NCBI GenBank assembly: GCA_964469905.1
Contig: CAYXZW010000029.1
Coordinates: 1 to 38,263 of the forward strand
DNA from: MVRV01 sp964469905
GTDB lineage: Bacteria; Desulfobacterota; Syntrophia; Syntrophales; Smithellaceae
Direction: 5' to 3'
DNA length: 38,263 nt
The notes beneath the pieces were generated by a model. That model did not search any database and was not told the origin of the DNA. It was given only the letters and a program-made list of their open reading frames with translations. A program made the position numbers and the translations under genes. Numbering within the stretch: the first letter of the stretch is position 1; every line of letters starts with the position of its first letter. Shown here in pieces: positions 13,546 to 22,072 of the stretch.

Positions 13546-16398
13546 ATGAAGAGAAATCGTTTATTTATGGTTTTTTTTGTGGCGATGCTTACCGTTGTTT
13601 TTATTGCTGCCCCAAGCAACAATTCCGCTGCTGCTTTTTTGGCCAAAAGCAGCAATGATCATTATAAGGAAGGATTCAGTCATTTCCAAAAGAGAAATTA
13701 TTATTTGGCCATCCAAAGTTTGGAGAAAGCCCTGCAGTTAAAGGCCGATTATCCGGATGCCCAGAGAATTTTGGCCTTCAGCTATATGAAAACGGGAAGG
13801 GCGCTGGATGCAGAATATATTTTCACAGAACAATATAAAAAAGATAAAACCAACATTGAAGTTATTCAAGGCATGGCCTGGTCTAAACAAATTTTGGGAA
13901 AAAACGATGAAGCTGAAAAGTATTTTAAAGATGAATTTAAATGGTCAGAAGACCATGTTAATAACGGCGATTATATATGGTATACCAGTGAAGATCAGGC
14001 CTATATTGAAAATTTATATGGTGATGCAAATTTCGGCTTGGCATTTTTGGCCAAAGCAAAAAAGAATTATCCTCTTGCCGCTAAATATTTTGAAGCAGCC
14101 GTAAAATATCCCAGAATCTATCCCAACGATTTTACACCCCGCACAAATATTCTAACCGCCTATGGTGATTTATATTATGATCAGGCAAAATATCCCGAAG
14201 CCATTGCCATTTACGAAAGAGCAGCAAAGGAGGATAAAAACAATCTTTCTGCACAGCTCAAGATAGCCTGGTCCCTTTACTTGAAGAAAGATTATCCCTC
14301 CGCTGAAAAATCATTCGAAAAAGCACTGTCCATATCCAAAAAGCTGGAATCGGTCGAGGCTCTATATGGCATAGCGCTAAGTAATTACTACCAGAATAAA
14401 TTTGATAAAGCCTATAGCAATTTCACTAAAGCAATAGCCGTTAATCCTTATTTTATGGACAACGCTGTTGTCCAAGGCATTATCGAAAGGAAGCCCGAGT
14501 GGAAATCGCTCTGGAAAGATTTTGGTTTAGCTTATGCCGACAGTAATTATTATGCCGCAGTTTTCAAATTGGAAGGCTATCTTCAGCAAATAAAGTCAGA
14601 CGATGTTGATGCTTTGCTGGCCGCTGGGTGGAGTTATCGTGGTTTGGGATATCTGGATAAAGCACTGGAGCTTTTTAATGCCGTCATTAAACGCAATCCC
14701 AAATCGGATGAAGCTTATAGCGGCCTCGGATTCACATACCTGTCCTATAATAAACCGGCAGAGAGCTTAAAAGCTTTTAACCAGGCCATTAGTATCAATC
14801 CTCAGAGTGCAATGGCCTACAATGGATTGGCCTATTACTACATTGCTCAAAAAGATGAAGCCAAAGCCTTGGAGTCTGCAAAAAAGTCAGTTGCTTTAAA
14901 GGGGAATTATTATGATTCACAGGCGTTTCTGGCCAATCTTTTTTTAAAGCAAAAGAAATATGACCAGGCAATCAAAGAATATGAAAAACTAATTTCAATC
15001 GACAAATCGCTGGTTTATTCCTGGAATATGTCCGGCTGGGCTTATTATTCTGCCGGTAAATACGATAATGCAATTAAGGCTTTTGCGGAATCAAAAAAAA
15101 TAAATCCATTTATGGTGGAAGCTCATTACGGATTGGGCTTAAGCTTTGCCAAGGCCGGTGAGATGAATGATGCTAAAGATGAATTGGCCGCTGCTATTGC
15201 TTTGTATCCCTCCTATGCCCATACACAGGATCTGATCAATCTCATTGCTGCTGATTCCAAATGGAACGACTTGTATAAAACATTAGGCTGGGGCTATTAT
15301 AATTATCAACAATATCAACTGGCAGCGGCTGCTTTCAAAGAATATCTTTCCGGCAAACCCCGTGATGTTGATGCGCTGCGCGGCATGGCCTGGTCTAACT
15401 ATTGGCTGGGACAGCTCGACGCATCTTATGCGGGCTTCAAAGATATTATCAATGCAAAAGCTGAGGATACCGATGCCCTGGTAGGCATGGGCTGGGTGCT
15501 TTATATGCGCGGCAAAGACAGCGAAGCCCTGAGCTATCTGGAAAAAGCCGTAAAGATCAACGACAACATAGTTAATGCCTGGCGGGCGATTGCTGCCATT
15601 AAATTCCGTGCTAAAAAATTTGCAGAAGCTAATCAAATTTACGTAAAAATCGCTGCTATGCAACCGCTGGCGGTCGATTCATACAATAATCAGGGATGGG
15701 CGTTATACAAAGAATATAAATACAATGAAGCCATTTCCAAGTTCAACGAATCCCTGCGAGTAAATCCTTATCTAGGTGAACCGTACTATGGTCTTGGCCT
15801 CAGTTATGCAAAACTGGGGAACATAGATAAGGCCAAAGAAAACTTTTCCTCAGCGATGTACCTGTACCCGTCTTATATGGATGGCAAGGAATTATATGAT
15901 GTTCTGGATGGCCATTCCCGGCTCAGAGAGCTTTATAATGCTTTAGCCTGGAGCTACTATTATCAATACAACTATGATAAGGCCAAATTCCATTTCAATA
16001 AAATATTGAAATCTGATGCTAAGAATGTTGATGCTCTTCTGGGTATCGGTACGATTGCCTATGTTTTCGGCGACTGGAATCAGGCGATAGATTCATTTAA
16101 TAAACTATTGCCGGGCATTGCGCCAACGGCGGTCACTTGGGACAAATACAGCTATATGCTGGATAATTTGGGCTGGAGCTATTATTACTCGAAAAAATAC
16201 GATAAGGCTCTGGAGACTTTCCGGAGGCTGGAAAAATACCATCCCAATGTCAGTTATATTGCCCCGCTGAACGGCGAAGGGTGGTGCGAGCTGATGCAGG
16301 GCAATAAAGCAGAAGCAAAGAAACTTTTCCAGAAGTCTTTAAAAATAGTTCCCTACAATTACAGTGCCGAAAACGGCATGAAAGAAATCAATAAGTAA
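13546..16398 (+). CDS. Large exported TPR-repeat protein
   Basis: A 950-residue protein with an N-terminal signal peptide (hydrophobic residues 8-22, cleavage probably near residue 30). It continues as an almost uninterrupted array of tetratricopeptide repeats with typical signatures such as AMAYNGLAYYYIAQKDEAKA and AWSYYYQYNYDKAKFHF. Three longer modules of about 110 residues start near 269, 524 and 744. Each runs from a Y/HYG(L/I)(G/A)LS repeat through a YPSY or NPYF segment to a W/L-rich repeat and DVDAL. The protein is expected in the periplasm or at the surface as a scaffold. AAAGGGG precedes ATG 13546. The PqqD-like gene starts 1 nt after its stop, so translation is probably coupled. 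Confidence 0.85.
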   Translation: MKRNRLFMVFFVAMLTVVFIAAPSNNSAAAFLAKSSNDHYKEGFSHFQKRNYYLAIQSLEKALQLKADYPDAQRILAFSYMKTGRALDAEYIFTEQYKKDKTNIEVIQGMAWSKQILGKNDEAEKYFKDEFKWSEDHVNNGDYIWYTSEDQAYIENLYGDANFGLAFLAKAKKNYPLAAKYFEAAVKYPRIYPNDFTPRTNILTAYGDLYYDQAKYPEAIAIYERAAKEDKNNLSAQLKIAWSLYLKKDYPSAEKSFEKALSISKKLESVEALYGIALSNYYQNKFDKAYSNFTKAIAVNPYFMDNAVVQGIIERKPEWKSLWKDFGLAYADSNYYAAVFKLEGYLQQIKSDDVDALLAAGWSYRGLGYLDKALELFNAVIKRNPKSDEAYSGLGFTYLSYNKPAESLKAFNQAISINPQSAMAYNGLAYYYIAQKDEAKALESAKKSVALKGNYYDSQAFLANLFLKQKKYDQAIKEYEKLISIDKSLVYSWNMSGWAYYSAGKYDNAIKAFAESKKINPFMVEAHYGLGLSFAKAGEMNDAKDELAAAIALYPSYAHTQDLINLIAADSKWNDLYKTLGWGYYNYQQYQLAAAAFKEYLSGKPRDVDALRGMAWSNYWLGQLDASYAGFKDIINAKAEDTDALVGMGWVLYMRGKDSEALSYLEKAVKINDNIVNAWRAIAAIKFRAKKFAEANQIYVKIAAMQPLAVDSYNNQGWALYKEYKYNEAISKFNESLRVNPYLGEPYYGLGLSYAKLGNIDKAKENFSSAMYLYPSYMDGKELYDVLDGHSRLRELYNALAWSYYYQYNYDKAKFHFNKILKSDAKNVDALLGIGTIAYVFGDWNQAIDSFNKLLPGIAPTAVTWDKYSYMLDNLGWSYYYSKKYDKALETFRRLEKYHPNVSYIAPLNGEGWCELMQGNKAEAKKLFQKSLKIVPYNYSAENGMKEINK

Positions 16399-16399
16399 G

Positions 16400-16816
16400 A
16401 TGGGTTTTCCTCTAAAAAAAGCTAAAAAAGAAACAAAGAACAGTTGTGTTCTTACAGGCGGGCAGTCTAAACAGTGCCCGCCTGTAAAAAATATTCAGCT
16501 ACCCTTGTGCGAAAAACACAAAAGGGAATTGAACAGGCTGACTCGTTGCAATATTGCCGATTATATTCGCAGCAATTTTATGGAAAAAGGCGACGAATCA
16601 ATCGTCTTCAATCAAAAAAACGGCGGAGTGTATTCCCTCAATTCTACCGCCACCTTTATCTTTAAAGAACTGCTGGCCGGAAAGACATTTTGCGAAATAC
16701 TAATTAAGTCACACAATATATTTGCTATTGACGATATTGCGGCGACTGTTCGGGATTACCGTCATTTTATCGGGGAGCTGCAGAAATCCAGTTTAATCAA
16801 GGCGGCTGAAGGTTGA
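16400..16816 (+). CDS. PqqD-like (RRE-type) peptide-binding protein
   Basis: A 138-residue protein whose residues ~51-134 match the PqqD fold, the RiPP recognition element that binds leader peptides. Characteristic text is ESIVFNQKNGGVYSLNSTAT followed by FIFKELLAGKTFCEIL and a helical C-terminus. The first ~45 residues are unusual. They hold Cys16, Cys26, Cys37 and His40, which could bind a metal, and their DNA contains a perfect 11-bp hairpin (16454-16485). If the true start is ATG 16580, the protein would lose the first strands of the domain, so the long start is preferred. In PQQ, lasso and sactipeptide systems PqqD domains present the substrate to a modifying enzyme. Here the neighbours are ATP-grasp proteins and a decarboxylase. 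No radical SAM gene is present. Confidence 0.75.
   Translation: MGFPLKKAKKETKNSCVLTGGQSKQCPPVKNIQLPLCEKHKRELNRLTRCNIADYIRSNFMEKGDESIVFNQKNGGVYSLNSTATFIFKELLAGKTFCEILIKSHNIFAIDDIAATVRDYRHFIGELQKSSLIKAAEG
16454..16485 (+). repeat. Perfect 11-bp inverted repeat inside the PqqD-like gene
   Basis: ACAGGCGGGCA (16454-16464) is exactly complementary to TGCCCGCCTGT (16475-16485) with a 10-nt loop. It is followed on the plus strand by A6, not T, so it is not a standard terminator. It lies ~55 nt behind the highly repetitive TPR gene and could adjust expression of the downstream genes by RNA processing or translation attenuation. Confidence 0.6.
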
Positions 16817-16817
16817 A

Positions 16818-17867
16818 ATGATCAATGCTCATGTTGTTATTACCGGCCTCATGGCTACAGATAATCCCTTTCCCGGTTTGGGCATCGCTCGCTGCCTGCG
16901 CAGTGCGCCTGAATTCCGGGGGAAAATATCCGGATTTGTCTTTGATCCCCTTTCAACAGGCGCGTTTTGTGAAGGAATTTTCGACCATATCTTTTTAATA
17001 CCATATCCGGCTGCCGGAATAGATGTCCTTGTCCGGCGAATAAAAGAAATACATAGTGTTTGTCCCATAGATATTATAATTCCGTCGCTTGATTCCGAGG
17101 TGATTCTCTATGCTCAGGCGGTGGGGGAGCTGGCCGCTATGGGCATTAAAACACTACTGCCGTCTGTCGGCAGCATCAAAATGAGGAGTAAAAACCAACT
17201 CTACGAATTTTGCCGGCAGCATAAAATCCGTTGTCCCGAAACAATAATAATAAATAACGTGGAAGAGATAGCTGCACGATGTGATGATCTCGGCGGAACG
17301 CCTTTTGTCCTGAAGGGGGCACTCAGTGACGCCGTAATATGCAACACTATCGCGGAAGGAGAATACAATTACTGGCAACTATTTAACCAGTGGGGTTATC
17401 CTATCTTAATGCAGAGATTCATTGCCGGTGAAGAAATCGATGTTATTGCCCTTACCGATAAGAAATCTCAACTGACCGGTGCAGTAGTCATGAAAAAGTT
17501 CGGGTTGACGGAAAAAGGTAAGGCCTTTGCCGGTATTACAGTTGAAGATGATAAACCCGTTAAACTGGCAGGCAATATTTTGAAGAGGTTACAATGGATC
17601 GGTCCTGCCGAATGTGAGTTTCTGAAAGATGAAAAGGGTAATTATCATCTGATGGAAATTAACAGTCGCTTTCCTTCCTGGCTCTACCTTGCCTGTGCGG
17701 CCGGCCAGAACCTTCCCTTGTTGACAGTAAAACTTGCGCTCGATACATCGGTGCAACCTTTGAATTCTTATGCTGCGGGAAAATTATTTATCCGCACCGT
17801 TACTGATACTTTTATAGACGCAAAAGAGCTTCTGGCGCTGAACATTGCCGGGGAGGTAATACTGTGA
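16818..17867 (+). CDS. ATP-grasp ligase (carbamoyl-phosphate-synthase-like)
   Basis: A 349-residue ATP-grasp enzyme. The N-terminal ~115 residues are a pre-ATP-grasp Rossmann-like domain (VVITGLMATDNPFPGLGIAR, IDIIIPSLDSEV). The ATP-grasp domain follows with FVLKG (Lys166) and QRFIAGEEIDV (Glu206/207). The metal-binding end is ECEFLKDEKGNYHLMEINSR (Glu267, Glu280, Asn282, Arg284). These residues are what an active member needs, so it should form an acyl phosphate from a carboxylate and couple it to an amine or other nucleophile. Substrates are unknown. GAAGG lies 5 nt before ATG 16818. It follows the PqqD-like gene by 1 nt, and its stop overlaps the start of a degenerate paralogue by 4 nt, suggesting a heteromeric enzyme. 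Confidence 0.85.
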   Translation: MINAHVVITGLMATDNPFPGLGIARCLRSAPEFRGKISGFVFDPLSTGAFCEGIFDHIFLIPYPAAGIDVLVRRIKEIHSVCPIDIIIPSLDSEVILYAQAVGELAAMGIKTLLPSVGSIKMRSKNQLYEFCRQHKIRCPETIIINNVEEIAARCDDLGGTPFVLKGALSDAVICNTIAEGEYNYWQLFNQWGYPILMQRFIAGEEIDVIALTDKKSQLTGAVVMKKFGLTEKGKAFAGITVEDDKPVKLAGNILKRLQWIGPAECEFLKDEKGNYHLMEINSRFPSWLYLACAAGQNLPLLTVKLALDTSVQPLNSYAAGKLFIRTVTDTFIDAKELLALNIAGEVIL

Positions 17868-18805
17868 TCATTGCTGTAACAGGTCTGAACACAGCCAGTG
17901 CACCAGAAGCCGGATTTGGTGTTCTGCAATCATTAAGAGGCAACAGGAATTATCGGCTGATCGGTCTGGCCTATCAAGCGCTCGATACGGGATTGTTTCA
18001 GGCGGGACTGATGAATAAAGCGTTTATTGTACCGTCGCCCGGAGCTGACCGGGAATCCTTTTTGCGCAGAATCAAGCAAATTAAAAATGAATCAGGCTTG
18101 GATATAATTATACCGACAATTGAGGAAGAGACCAATCTCTTTGTTGATATGGAACCCGAATTCCGTGCAACAGGCATTGCGACATTGCTGCCTGCGCGGA
18201 GATCTTTGAGGGAACTAAAAAACGAAGTTAACAGGCAACTGGAAAGGCAAGAAGGCATTTCTGTTAAAAGAGATAATAGCGATCCGGGAGCACTCCCGCC
18301 TGTACTGACGAAGAATCCTGTCTCTGATCAGACAGCACTAAACTCCACATCCATGTCGGATTTATTTGCGATAACAATAATTGCCGACAATAAAAGCAAG
18401 ATAGTGGCTATAGCATCAGTAAAGAAACTACTGCTTTCCCGCTTCGGTGGCACATGGATGGCGCTGACGGTAGATAATGAAGCATTTATCAGTTTAGCCG
18501 AAGAAATTGTCCAAAAAACCGCCTGGCAGGGAGCTTTAACTATTGAAATTACCCGCAATCAGCAAGGAGAGCAATTTGTCTCCGGTTTTCGTCAGTCCTT
18601 TCCCGATTGGATCAGCCTTACGTCAAAGGCCGGGGCGAATCTGCCGGCAATCTTCATAGATGTTGTATCGGGGAAAAAATTAAAGGGTATAGCCCGAACA
18701 GTGCCGGGCAAAATAATCATTAGATCATCGATCGACGTAGTGACCGACTTGAATCATTTTGGCAATATTTCCCTTAATGGAGAAATTACCTATGATCAAA
18801 AATAA
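17864..18805 (+). CDS. Degenerate ATP-grasp paralogue (probable non-catalytic subunit)
   Basis: A 313-residue protein homologous to the preceding ATP-grasp enzyme. Both start with a V(I/V)(I/A)(V/T)TGL segment, have LDIIIPTIEEETN versus IDIIIPSLDSEV, and end with similar SFPDW versus RFPSW and IIIR/LFIR segments. The catalytic parts are altered: the lysine-containing FVLKG has no clear counterpart (PVLTKNP is the nearest) and the ECEF...MEINSR metal site reads TIEITRNQQGEQFVSGFR. It is also shorter in the middle, so catalysis is unlikely. It may be a regulatory, binding or structural partner. The start is GTG 17864, overlapping the upstream TGA by 4 nt. The decarboxylase ATG lies 14 nt before its stop. 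Confidence 0.75.
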   Translation: MIIAVTGLNTASAPEAGFGVLQSLRGNRNYRLIGLAYQALDTGLFQAGLMNKAFIVPSPGADRESFLRRIKQIKNESGLDIIIPTIEEETNLFVDMEPEFRATGIATLLPARRSLRELKNEVNRQLERQEGISVKRDNSDPGALPPVLTKNPVSDQTALNSTSMSDLFAITIIADNKSKIVAIASVKKLLLSRFGGTWMALTVDNEAFISLAEEIVQKTAWQGALTIEITRNQQGEQFVSGFRQSFPDWISLTSKAGANLPAIFIDVVSGKKLKGIARTVPGKIIIRSSIDVVTDLNHFGNISLNGEITYDQK

Positions 18806-20171
18806 AGAAAAAAAGCCTTATGTGAAGCCGATAATAAAACAAGTTTCTTTTGCGGACACCGGCAAATTCAAAAGCGAACACCTGAAAACAAATTCGATAA
18901 CAACAATTGAAGGCTTATCAGTTAAGAACTTAGTCCATGACCACGGTTCTCCCTTGTATGTTGTGTCGGAACGCACGCTGCGGCGCTGCTATAACGATGT
19001 AGCAGCGGCATTTACCAAGCGCTATCCCCGGACAATAATCGCTTACTCTTATAAAACAAACTATCTGAGTGGTATTTGTGCGATACTCCACCAGGAAGGA
19101 GCGTGGGCCGAAGTTGTTTCCGGTTTGGAGTATGAGATGGCGAGGCACCTGGGTGTCGACGGCCCGAAGATCATATTTAACGGTCCTTATAAAAAGCTGG
19201 AAGAAATGAAACGTGCATTTATTGACGGAGCTGCTGTTAACCTGGATTCTATCGATGAACTGAAAACAGCGGGTGAAGTCGCACAAATGATTGGCCGCAA
19301 GGTTAAGGTCGGCATTCGCGTCAATATGCAACTGAACTATCCGGCATGGGATAAATTCGGGTTCAGTTATGAACAGGGAGAAGCATTCGACGTCTGCAAG
19401 CAGATAAAGAAACACAAATATTTGCAGCTTGCCGGTCTGCACTGTCATGCCGGTACCTACATAATTGATTTGGGCATATATCGCCGGTTAATTGAAAATC
19501 TAGCCGGTCTGGCAACGGACATTAAAAAAGAACTGGGACTGGAAATGGAATATCTGGACATTGGCGGCGGTTTCCCTTCCAGTAATAGTTTGCACACTCA
19601 GCTTATGCCGGGCGACACCATTGCTCCGCCGATTGAGCAATATGCCGAAACGGTCTGTGCCGTTATGAGTAATAAATTTCGTAACTTCAAAAATGCCCCT
19701 CGGTTGATTCTGGAGCCCGGACGATCTGTAGTTGACGAATGCATGCATCTTTTAACGAAAGTTGTATCGGTAAAAGAGAGACTCCATAATAAACGGACGA
19801 TTATTGTTGATGCTGGTATTAATCTTCTGCCCGTAACAACTTACTATCGTTATGAGATGGCCTCGGACCGGGATTCCTCAGAAGACATGGAAGAAGTTGA
19901 TATCTATGGGGCTCTTTGCATGCAAATAGATGTTCTGCGAAAAGCAGTGCGGTTGCCGGTGGTAAAAAGCGGTGATATAATCACCATCAGCAAAGTGGGA
20001 GCGTATAATTTTACTCAATCCATGCAGTTTATCTATCCCCGTCCGGCTGTCGTGCTGCTCAATGAGGGCAATGCGGCAATTATCCGCAGGAAGGAAAAAT
20101 ATGAAGACATCAAAGGCCCGGAAGTTGTACCGGCCAGATTGTTAAAAAATGTTCCTGCAAAGCATAAATAA
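18792..20171 (+). CDS. Fold-III PLP-dependent decarboxylase, DapDC-like, with leader-like N-terminus
   Basis: A 459-residue alanine-racemase-fold PLP decarboxylase (DAP/ornithine/arginine decarboxylase superfamily). The PLP lysine is Lys88 in YSYKTN, with HCHAG, the glycine-rich DIGGGFP and LEPGRSVV phosphate-binding parts, and GAYNFTQSMQF near the C-terminus. The usual CESxD active-site motif reads CMQID, so the substrate may not be meso-DAP. The first ~35 residues lie ahead of the fold and contain KKPYVKPIIKQVSF. This YxxPxI pattern resembles leader segments recognised by PqqD-type domains, and a PqqD-like protein is encoded two genes upstream. ATG 18792 is favoured over an in-frame ATG 18759 by the GGAGAA site at ~18779. 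It overlaps both neighbours. Confidence 0.8.
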   Translation: MIKNKEKKPYVKPIIKQVSFADTGKFKSEHLKTNSITTIEGLSVKNLVHDHGSPLYVVSERTLRRCYNDVAAAFTKRYPRTIIAYSYKTNYLSGICAILHQEGAWAEVVSGLEYEMARHLGVDGPKIIFNGPYKKLEEMKRAFIDGAAVNLDSIDELKTAGEVAQMIGRKVKVGIRVNMQLNYPAWDKFGFSYEQGEAFDVCKQIKKHKYLQLAGLHCHAGTYIIDLGIYRRLIENLAGLATDIKKELGLEMEYLDIGGGFPSSNSLHTQLMPGDTIAPPIEQYAETVCAVMSNKFRNFKNAPRLILEPGRSVVDECMHLLTKVVSVKERLHNKRTIIVDAGINLLPVTTYYRYEMASDRDSSEDMEEVDIYGALCMQIDVLRKAVRLPVVKSGDIITISKVGAYNFTQSMQFIYPRPAVVLLNEGNAAIIRRKEKYEDIKGPEVVPARLLKNVPAKHK

Positions 20172-22062
20172 ACTAAACCAAATTCAGGAAGAAACGACTG
20201 TCGGCTGGCAGAGGCTTAGTGACGGTTCGCGGACTTTGCAACTTGTAGAAATTCTACTGCGCTCGTATGGCCAGGTTTTATACGCAGATAACATCGTAAC
20301 CGGTTTTTTTCTACTTTTTGCCCTGATGTTGATTTCCGGCAGCACGGTATTATTTTCGCTCGTCGGAATTGCCGTAACGTCGCTTACTGCACATTTCTGC
20401 AAAGAAGAAAAGGTGTTTGTCCGGCACGGTATCTTCGGCTTTAACGGGGCAGTTTTCGGCTTTTTCTGGAGCTGGTATTTTCCCTTCTCCCTGATTTCCC
20501 TGCTGCTTTTTATAATGTTGGCGATAATTGTTGCCTGTGTCCAATCTTCCCTGATGAAAAAACTAGCATGGGGACAGTTTAATTTGCCGGTAATGAGCCT
20601 GCCTGCTGTAATTGTCATGCTGGGGTCGCTTGTCTTGGTTTACTGGTTTGTTTATAGTGCCAGGCTTTTTCCGGCCTCTGCCATTTATATTATCAATGGT
20701 ATTTCTTCAGAACCACTGATTAAAATGGTGCATTCCGGCAGCAATTATATTCTGCTTAATCATTTTTCCCAACAGTCAATGGTTTGGCTGGTAATCTTCA
20801 TCGGCATTTTCATTAATTCGCGCATCAGTGCTTTTGCCGCGGGCTTAGGTGCACTTGCCGGGTACTTAATCATCAACATTTTTCCTGCGGTCGTTGGAGT
20901 TGGCTATGCCCCTGATATATTCATTGGATTCAATGCAATACCTCTGGCGATCGGCCTGTTTGGAGTTTTTTTAGTTGCCAATTTACGGGCTTTTTTCTTT
21001 ACCTTTGCCGGTATCGCCCTCTGCACGGTTTTCTGGGTTTTTCTGGTTAAGGTTTGCGGACTATTCAATTTTCCTTTTCTGACGCTGCCTTTCAATTTAA
21101 CTATCCTGGCGGTTCTGGTAATTTTAAGAAAAGTTGATGCGCGAGTTGTCGGGCTTTACCCAGTTCCTCTGGATGTCATTACCACGCCGGAAAATATTAT
21201 TCTTTGGCATAAAAACAGCGTATTGCCGCGTGCTCCGATGGCAGCATACACGAATATCGCCCGGATGCTGAAGCAGCCATCGAGTTTATTCCAACCCGAC
21301 CGTGAGGAAATTACTAAATTTCTGGAAATTGTTAACAATGCCGGGAAAATTTCTATTCTTTCCGGCGCCGGCACCAGTACCGAATCCGGCATTCCGGATT
21401 TTCGCAGCAATTACCATTTCTGGAAAAAATTTGGTGCGGAAGATTTCACTTATCAGAACTTCCTCCAACGTGAAGATGTCCGGGGACGCTATTGGTTTAT
21501 GGAACGGCAATTTTATAATATTATCCTGCATTCGAAGATTAATTCCACCCACCGGGCGGTCAAATGGCTGGCCGATCAAAACAAACTTGCCTGTGTCATT
21601 ACACAGAATGTCGATGGACTTTTCCAGCAGGCCGGTGTGGATCCGGCGCGTGTTATAGAGATTCACGGAACTGAACATCAAGTAAGGTGTTTGAACTGTG
21701 GGATATACAGCAGCAGACAGGATATTGAAGCCATGTTCAATGCCGGAATTTATGTTCCTTATTGCGGTAACTGTTCTGGTTTGCTTAAACCGGCAACGAT
21801 ACTGATGGGGGAAGAACTGGACAAAGCTTTATTTGAGCAGGCGTTAACTAATATTCTAGCCTCGGATTTACTTATTGTTATGGGAACCAGTCTGCAAGTT
21901 GACCCGGTAGCTTCCATTCCCGATATTGCCTGGCAGAAGGGTATTCCGATTGTGATTATCAACTCCACCCCCACGCCCCGGGATCATCTGGCGAAGATGA
22001 TTATCAATTGTCCGACAGGGGTATTTTTCAAAAAATTTCTCGGGCAGACAGAAAAGGCATAA
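20149..22062 (+). CDS. Urea transporter / sirtuin (Sir2) fusion protein
   Basis: A 637-residue two-part protein. Residues ~25-330 are a urea-transporter (UT) domain with LLRSYGQVLYADNIVTGFF, GIFGFNGAVFG (94-104) and the UT signature FPFLTLPFN (308-316). About ten hydrophobic segments are visible, and a second LP motif (NLPVMSLPA) is the pseudo-repeat. Residues ~385-632 are a complete sirtuin: GAGTSTESGIPDFR (406-419) for NAD, TQNVDG (485-490), catalytic His506, zinc cysteines 514, 517, 539 and 542, and MGTSLQVDP. It should be an inner-membrane amide or urea channel carrying an NAD-dependent deacylase. The start is probably ATG 20149 (23-nt overlap with the decarboxylase, weak ribosome site). 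Both parts are in one continuous frame. Confidence 0.85.
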   Translation: MFLQSINKLNQIQEETTVGWQRLSDGSRTLQLVEILLRSYGQVLYADNIVTGFFLLFALMLISGSTVLFSLVGIAVTSLTAHFCKEEKVFVRHGIFGFNGAVFGFFWSWYFPFSLISLLLFIMLAIIVACVQSSLMKKLAWGQFNLPVMSLPAVIVMLGSLVLVYWFVYSARLFPASAIYIINGISSEPLIKMVHSGSNYILLNHFSQQSMVWLVIFIGIFINSRISAFAAGLGALAGYLIINIFPAVVGVGYAPDIFIGFNAIPLAIGLFGVFLVANLRAFFFTFAGIALCTVFWVFLVKVCGLFNFPFLTLPFNLTILAVLVILRKVDARVVGLYPVPLDVITTPENIILWHKNSVLPRAPMAAYTNIARMLKQPSSLFQPDREEITKFLEIVNNAGKISILSGAGTSTESGIPDFRSNYHFWKKFGAEDFTYQNFLQREDVRGRYWFMERQFYNIILHSKINSTHRAVKWLADQNKLACVITQNVDGLFQQAGVDPARVIEIHGTEHQVRCLNCGIYSSRQDIEAMFNAGIYVPYCGNCSGLLKPATILMGEELDKALFEQALTNILASDLLIVMGTSLQVDPVASIPDIAWQKGIPIVIINSTPTPRDHLAKMIINCPTGVFFKKFLGQTEKA

Positions 22063-22072
22063 CAACAAACAT

